Position numbers and translations under genes: made by a program. Source: Bacteroidales bacterium (GTDB lineage: Bacteria > Bacteroidota > Bacteroidia > Bacteroidales > UBA7960). Taken from it: a stretch of 9,083 nt of DNA. The stretch spans positions 1-9,083 of the forward strand of contig SKNE01000231.1 in NCBI GenBank assembly GCA_007120675.1, read 5' to 3'. The notes under the pieces were generated by a model. That model made no database searches. It was given only the letters and a program-made list of their open reading frames with translations, and was not told the origin of the DNA. This document shows positions 5,771 through 9,083 of the stretch, piece after piece (positions within the stretch are counted from its first letter, which is position 1; every line of letters starts with the position of its first letter).

Positions 5771-8116
5771 ATGAGCAGATCCGTCTACTTTTTCCTGCAG
5801 GGAGCCATTGTGCTTTCATTTTGTTTTTTGTCCGTTTCACAGGTCAGGCCGGGTGTTCCTGCCATTGGCCAGTGGCGGCATCACCTGCCCAACAACATCA
5901 TCATCAGCCTGGCGGAAAACCAGGACCAGGTCATTGGGGCCACACCCTACGGCCTGGTGATATATAACAAGGGCGACAACAGCATGCAGCGCGTCAACAA
6001 GGTGGATGGCCTGAACGACTTTGGCATTGCCAGCATTGCATGGGCCCACGAGCATGACCTGCTCCTGATCGGTTACGAAAACGGCAACCTGGACATGATG
6101 GTCGACGGCTCATTTTTCAATGTGCCGGATATCATGCAGGCAGCCATCCTGGGCAGCAAACGAATCAACCAGATTTACATCACCGGCAATCACGCACTCC
6201 TGGCCACCGACTTTGGCATTGTCGACATGAACATACAGGACGGACTCATACGCGATACCTGGTTCATTGGTCCCGGGGGAAACAGGGTGAACGTGAACGA
6301 TCTGCTGCTGACCGACTCCATCATTTATGCGGCCACCGACGCCGGACTCCTTTATGCCGACAGGGATGCGCCCAACCTGGCGGACTTCAACCACTGGAGC
6401 AGGATGGATGTGGCCGGTGATGCAGAGGAGGCCTTCAGCCATGTCCTGTCCCACGACGGCCAGCTCATCATAAACAGGATAGATACTGAGTCTGACAGCC
6501 TGTATTATTTTGATGGCATTGAGTGGCAGCCCGTTACCCCACCCGGCGGGTTCCACGGGGACTTCACCCGATTTGTCCGCAGCAGCAAGGAGCACCTGCT
6601 GGTGGGCAGCGGACGGCAGCTTTACCTCTTCGACCAGGATCTGGCGCTGGTCCGGCAAATCGAGAATTACTATTCAGGCACCCCCACGCCAAACGACGCC
6701 TTCTATGCCGCTGACAACCGCCTTTGGATCGCCGACAACCGCCTGGGACTGGTCATTGAACACGGACCGCAGCATTATGAACGGATCGTGCTGTCGGGTC
6801 CGCCCAGGTCGAACTCCTTCGGCCTGGCCATGGCCGGGGGACGATTGTGGGTGGCCCCGGGCTTTGTTACTTACGGGGGACGAAACAGCTGGAACCAGGA
6901 TGGCTATTTCTTTTTCAGGGACGGGCGATGGACGGACTACAACCGCTTCGACTTCCCCGTGCTGGAAGAGATAGCCGATATCATCCGCATCACCGTCGAT
7001 CCGGCCAATCACGAAAGGGCCTACGCTGCGGCATGGTGGGGAGGCATGGTGGTGATCGGTGTGGATGGGGTGATCGAGCGCTACGATGAAAACAACAGCA
7101 CGCTGCAACTCCGGTCAGGCATCGGCGACTACCTCAGGGTTGGAGGCACGGCGGTGGACAGCAGGGGAAACGTATGGGTGACCAATTCTGAGGTGGACCG
7201 CCCCATTTCTGTCAAGAAGCCCGGGGGAGAGTGGATGTCCTTCACAAGCGGCGGCACCTTCGGACCCCAAACACGTGTGGGCGACCTGATCATCGACAGG
7301 CACGACCAGAAATGGATCAACCTGCTGGGTAACGGCATCTTCGTCTTCAAGGAAAACACCCTGGATCACACCAACGACTTTGAAGCGCGACGGCTTACCA
7401 CACAGTCGGGTAACGGGGGACTGCCAAACAACAGGGTGCACAGCATGGGGGTGGACCACAACGGATACGTTTGGGTGGGTACGGAGACAGGTGTTGGGGT
7501 CTACTATTCCCCCCTGCGCGTCTTCGATGGCGATGCCTTTGATGCCCACCGCATCGTGGTGGAACAGGACGATGGCTTTGCCGGCTACCTGCTGGAGACC
7601 GAAACGGTGACCGCCATCACGGTGGATGGCTCCAACAAAAAGTGGTTCGGCACGGAGCGCTCGGGTGCCTTCCTCATGTCGGCCGACGGACGCGAAACCA
7701 TCTTACACTTCAATAAGGACAACAGCCCGCTGCCGTCCAACCACATCTTCGATATCGTCATCAACGGACAAAACGGGGAGGTCTTCTTCGCCACGGACCA
7801 GGGCCTGGTCTCTTACCGGGCCTTTGCCACCGAAGCCACCAACAGGCACAGCACCAATGTCTACGCCTATCCAAACCCCGTGCGGCCGGGCTACGACGGC
7901 TACATTGCGGTCCAGGGACTGGTGCGCAACGCACAGGTGAAGATCACAGACATCAACGGCAGGCTGGTGTGGGAGACCATCGCCGAGGGTGGACAAGCCA
8001 TCTGGAATGGACAGGACCTGTTTGGCCGTCGCCCGGCGAGCGGGGTGTACCTGGTCTTCTCCACCAACGACGACGGCGAGGAGACCATGGTAACCAAGAT
8101 CATGTTTCTCAATTAG
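5771..8116 (+). CDS. porZ: Type IX secretion system surface protein PorZ (beta-propeller plus C-terminal domain)
   Basis: A 781-residue exported protein, about the length of Porphyromonas gingivalis PorZ. There PorZ is part of the cell-surface attachment complex with the sortase PorU and delivers anionic LPS to it. A signal peptide covers about residues 1-24 (VYFFLQGAIVLSFCFLSVS). The start of the mature part (IGQWRHHLPNN) resembles other PorZ proteins. Propeller blades repeat through the body as 'internal aspartate, then Val-Trp-Val-Gly' strands, for example TAVDSRGNVWVTN, VHSMGVDHNGYVWVGTETG (about 556-574), ITVDGSNKKWFGTERSG (about 616-632) and the blade starting NHIFDIV at 657. The last 86 residues, from YAYPNPV near 698, form a T9SS-type C-terminal domain (VKITDINGRLVWET, SGVYLVF, MVTKIMFLN). 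A two-component-type propeller sensor is the alternative, but no membrane, kinase or DNA-binding part follows. recO starts 32 bases downstream. Confidence 0.9.
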   Translation: MSRSVYFFLQGAIVLSFCFLSVSQVRPGVPAIGQWRHHLPNNIIISLAENQDQVIGATPYGLVIYNKGDNSMQRVNKVDGLNDFGIASIAWAHEHDLLLIGYENGNLDMMVDGSFFNVPDIMQAAILGSKRINQIYITGNHALLATDFGIVDMNIQDGLIRDTWFIGPGGNRVNVNDLLLTDSIIYAATDAGLLYADRDAPNLADFNHWSRMDVAGDAEEAFSHVLSHDGQLIINRIDTESDSLYYFDGIEWQPVTPPGGFHGDFTRFVRSSKEHLLVGSGRQLYLFDQDLALVRQIENYYSGTPTPNDAFYAADNRLWIADNRLGLVIEHGPQHYERIVLSGPPRSNSFGLAMAGGRLWVAPGFVTYGGRNSWNQDGYFFFRDGRWTDYNRFDFPVLEEIADIIRITVDPANHERAYAAAWWGGMVVIGVDGVIERYDENNSTLQLRSGIGDYLRVGGTAVDSRGNVWVTNSEVDRPISVKKPGGEWMSFTSGGTFGPQTRVGDLIIDRHDQKWINLLGNGIFVFKENTLDHTNDFEARRLTTQSGNGGLPNNRVHSMGVDHNGYVWVGTETGVGVYYSPLRVFDGDAFDAHRIVVEQDDGFAGYLLETETVTAITVDGSNKKWFGTERSGAFLMSADGRETILHFNKDNSPLPSNHIFDIVINGQNGEVFFATDQGLVSYRAFATEATNRHSTNVYAYPNPVRPGYDGYIAVQGLVRNAQVKITDINGRLVWETIAEGGQAIWNGQDLFGRRPASGVYLVFSTNDDGEETMVTKIMFLN

Positions 8117-8148
8117 TGACCATTCGCACCACCACCAGATAGCCAGCG

Positions 8149-8877
8149 ATGCTCAGAAAAACCGATGCTTTGGTGATACACCGGTTCGACTACGGAGAAA
8201 CCAGTCTCATCGCCAGGATATTTACCCGCGAAGCTGGTATGCAGTCCTATCTCATCCGCGGCGCCAGGAAGTCCAGGTCAAGAAACAAGCCACTGTTTTA
8301 CCAGCCCCTCACCCTGGTCAGCATGGAGGTTTACCACAAGGAGAAGGGGGGACTGCAGCACATCCGGCATATCAGCCTGAGCAATCCTTACCAAAGCATC
8401 CCTTACGATGTCACCAAGTCCAGCCAGGCTATCTTCCTGGCCGAGGTACTGATGCACGCCCTTAGAAACCAGGAAGCCAATCACACACTCTTCGATTTCC
8501 TGCAGCACGCCTTGCTCTACCTGGATCACTTTCCTGGAAGGGCCGCAGCCTTCCACCTGGTCTTTCTGCTCCAGCTCAGCCGGCACCTGGGGTTTCAGCC
8601 GCGCGACAACAGGGACCGGGACCACCGGTTTTTCAGCCTGCGCGACGGACTATACCTTGAGGTTATGGAACACCCCGATCACTGCCTGGACAAAGGGCTC
8701 AGTGACCTGTTTCACCAGGTGTCAACAACCCCGGTGGGAGAACAGGACCAGGTGGTCGTGGGAAAAACGGAGCGCCGGTTGCTGCTTCGCAGGATCATTG
8801 ATTATTACCGGCACCACGTGGCCGGCATGCCTGAATTGAAATCCCTGCCTGTGCTGGAAAGTGTCTTCGCCGACTAA
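8149..8877 (+). CDS. recO: DNA repair protein RecO
   Basis: A 242-residue RecO, which with RecR (and RecF) removes SSB from single-stranded DNA, loads RecA in gap repair and can anneal complementary strands. The N-terminal OB-fold runs over about residues 1-80: MLRKTDALVIHRFDYGETSLIARIF, a glycine/basic stretch RGARKSRSRNKPLFYQPL, then LVSMEVYHKEKGGLQHIRH. The rest is the helical domain (AIFLAEVLMHALRNQEAN, LFDFLQHALLYLDHF, HLVFLLQLSRHLGFQP). The four-cysteine zinc finger found in many RecO proteins is absent, as is usual in Bacteroidota. The ATG at 8149 gives the standard N-terminus. No -7 box lies in the 32-base gap after porZ, so recO is probably read from the porZ transcript. Its link to envelope genes is positional only. 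Confidence 0.92.
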   Translation: MLRKTDALVIHRFDYGETSLIARIFTREAGMQSYLIRGARKSRSRNKPLFYQPLTLVSMEVYHKEKGGLQHIRHISLSNPYQSIPYDVTKSSQAIFLAEVLMHALRNQEANHTLFDFLQHALLYLDHFPGRAAAFHLVFLLQLSRHLGFQPRDNRDRDHRFFSLRDGLYLEVMEHPDHCLDKGLSDLFHQVSTTPVGEQDQVVVGKTERRLLLRRIIDYYRHHVAGMPELKSLPVLESVFAD

Positions 8878-9083
8878 TCCCGGGAACATTGCACTGGTTA
8901 AGCTTGCAGGGTCAGGTCAGGGCCCGGATGGTCTGGACCCGGATGGCCGGCAATGCACTGGTATGGCCACAGGATGACGGTGGTGCCTAATGGCGGACAT
9001 CGACCTGTTCTCGCTTCAGCAACAGACCGAAATGGGCCTTTGGAGTCCGTTCAGGGCGGTAGGCGCGTGGGCAGGTTTATTGC
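8878..9083. other. Unassigned 3' flank of recO
   Basis: No RNA gene or strong terminator is seen after recO. CCCGGATGG occurs at 8923-8931 and 8938-8946, a 15-base period. TGCACTGGT occurs at 8890-8898 and 8954-8962. GGTCTGGACC at 8930-8939 is an inverted repeat with a loop too short to fold as drawn. An ATG at 8990 opens a rightward frame (MADIDLFSLQQQTEMG...) to the window edge, 31 codons, but a second rightward frame is open over the same bases and nothing in either is recognisable. Confidence 0.3.

Noticed and set aside
5771..8116. A hybrid two-component sensor based on the propeller repeats
   Set aside because: There is no transmembrane segment after the propellers and no kinase, receiver or DNA-binding domain. 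The protein ends in a T9SS-type C-terminal domain, as PorZ does.

Overview
The window looks like the chromosome of a Bacteroidota (Bacteroidetes) bacterium, probably from Bacteroidales or a related order, with moderately high GC. Three things support this. GldH and PorZ are phylum-restricted proteins. The phylum's -7 promoter element (TAnnTTTG) occurs before several genes. No gene has a convincing Shine-Dalgarno sequence. I see no insertion sequences, CRISPR arrays, tRNA, rRNA, phage genes or frameshifts in the genes.

Layout. At the left edge (1-136) is the start of a leftward gene for a membrane-anchored or exported protein, cut by the window edge and missed by a plus-strand view. Positions 137-528 are a roughly 390-base divergent control region. 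It holds a leftward -7 box, a 10-bp direct repeat 12 bp apart, a block able to form alternative hairpins, a 17-bp direct repeat whose second copy covers the holB start codon, and the holB promoter. Then comes a compact rightward run of six genes: holB (529-1662), ricT (1718-2932), gldH (2949-3422), pbp1A (3470-5725), porZ (5771-8116) and recO (8149-8877). The last 206 bases hold no gene I can assign.

How the genes relate. holB and recO act in DNA replication and recombination. ricT encodes an iron-sulfur protein linked to RNA processing in Bacillus. gldH, pbp1A and porZ act at the cell envelope: a gliding-motility lipoprotein, a bifunctional peptidoglycan synthase, and a surface protein of the type IX secretion system (T9SS) that brings anionic LPS to the sortase. 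gldH plus porZ implies that the cell has a T9SS. Gaps inside the run are 16 to 55 bases. -7-like boxes precede ricT and porZ, so the run is probably several overlapping units (holB; ricT-gldH-pbp1A; porZ-recO).

The protein-coding part is mostly conserved housekeeping and envelope genes, and I do not see a clearly new system there. The least explained DNA is the 137-528 control region.
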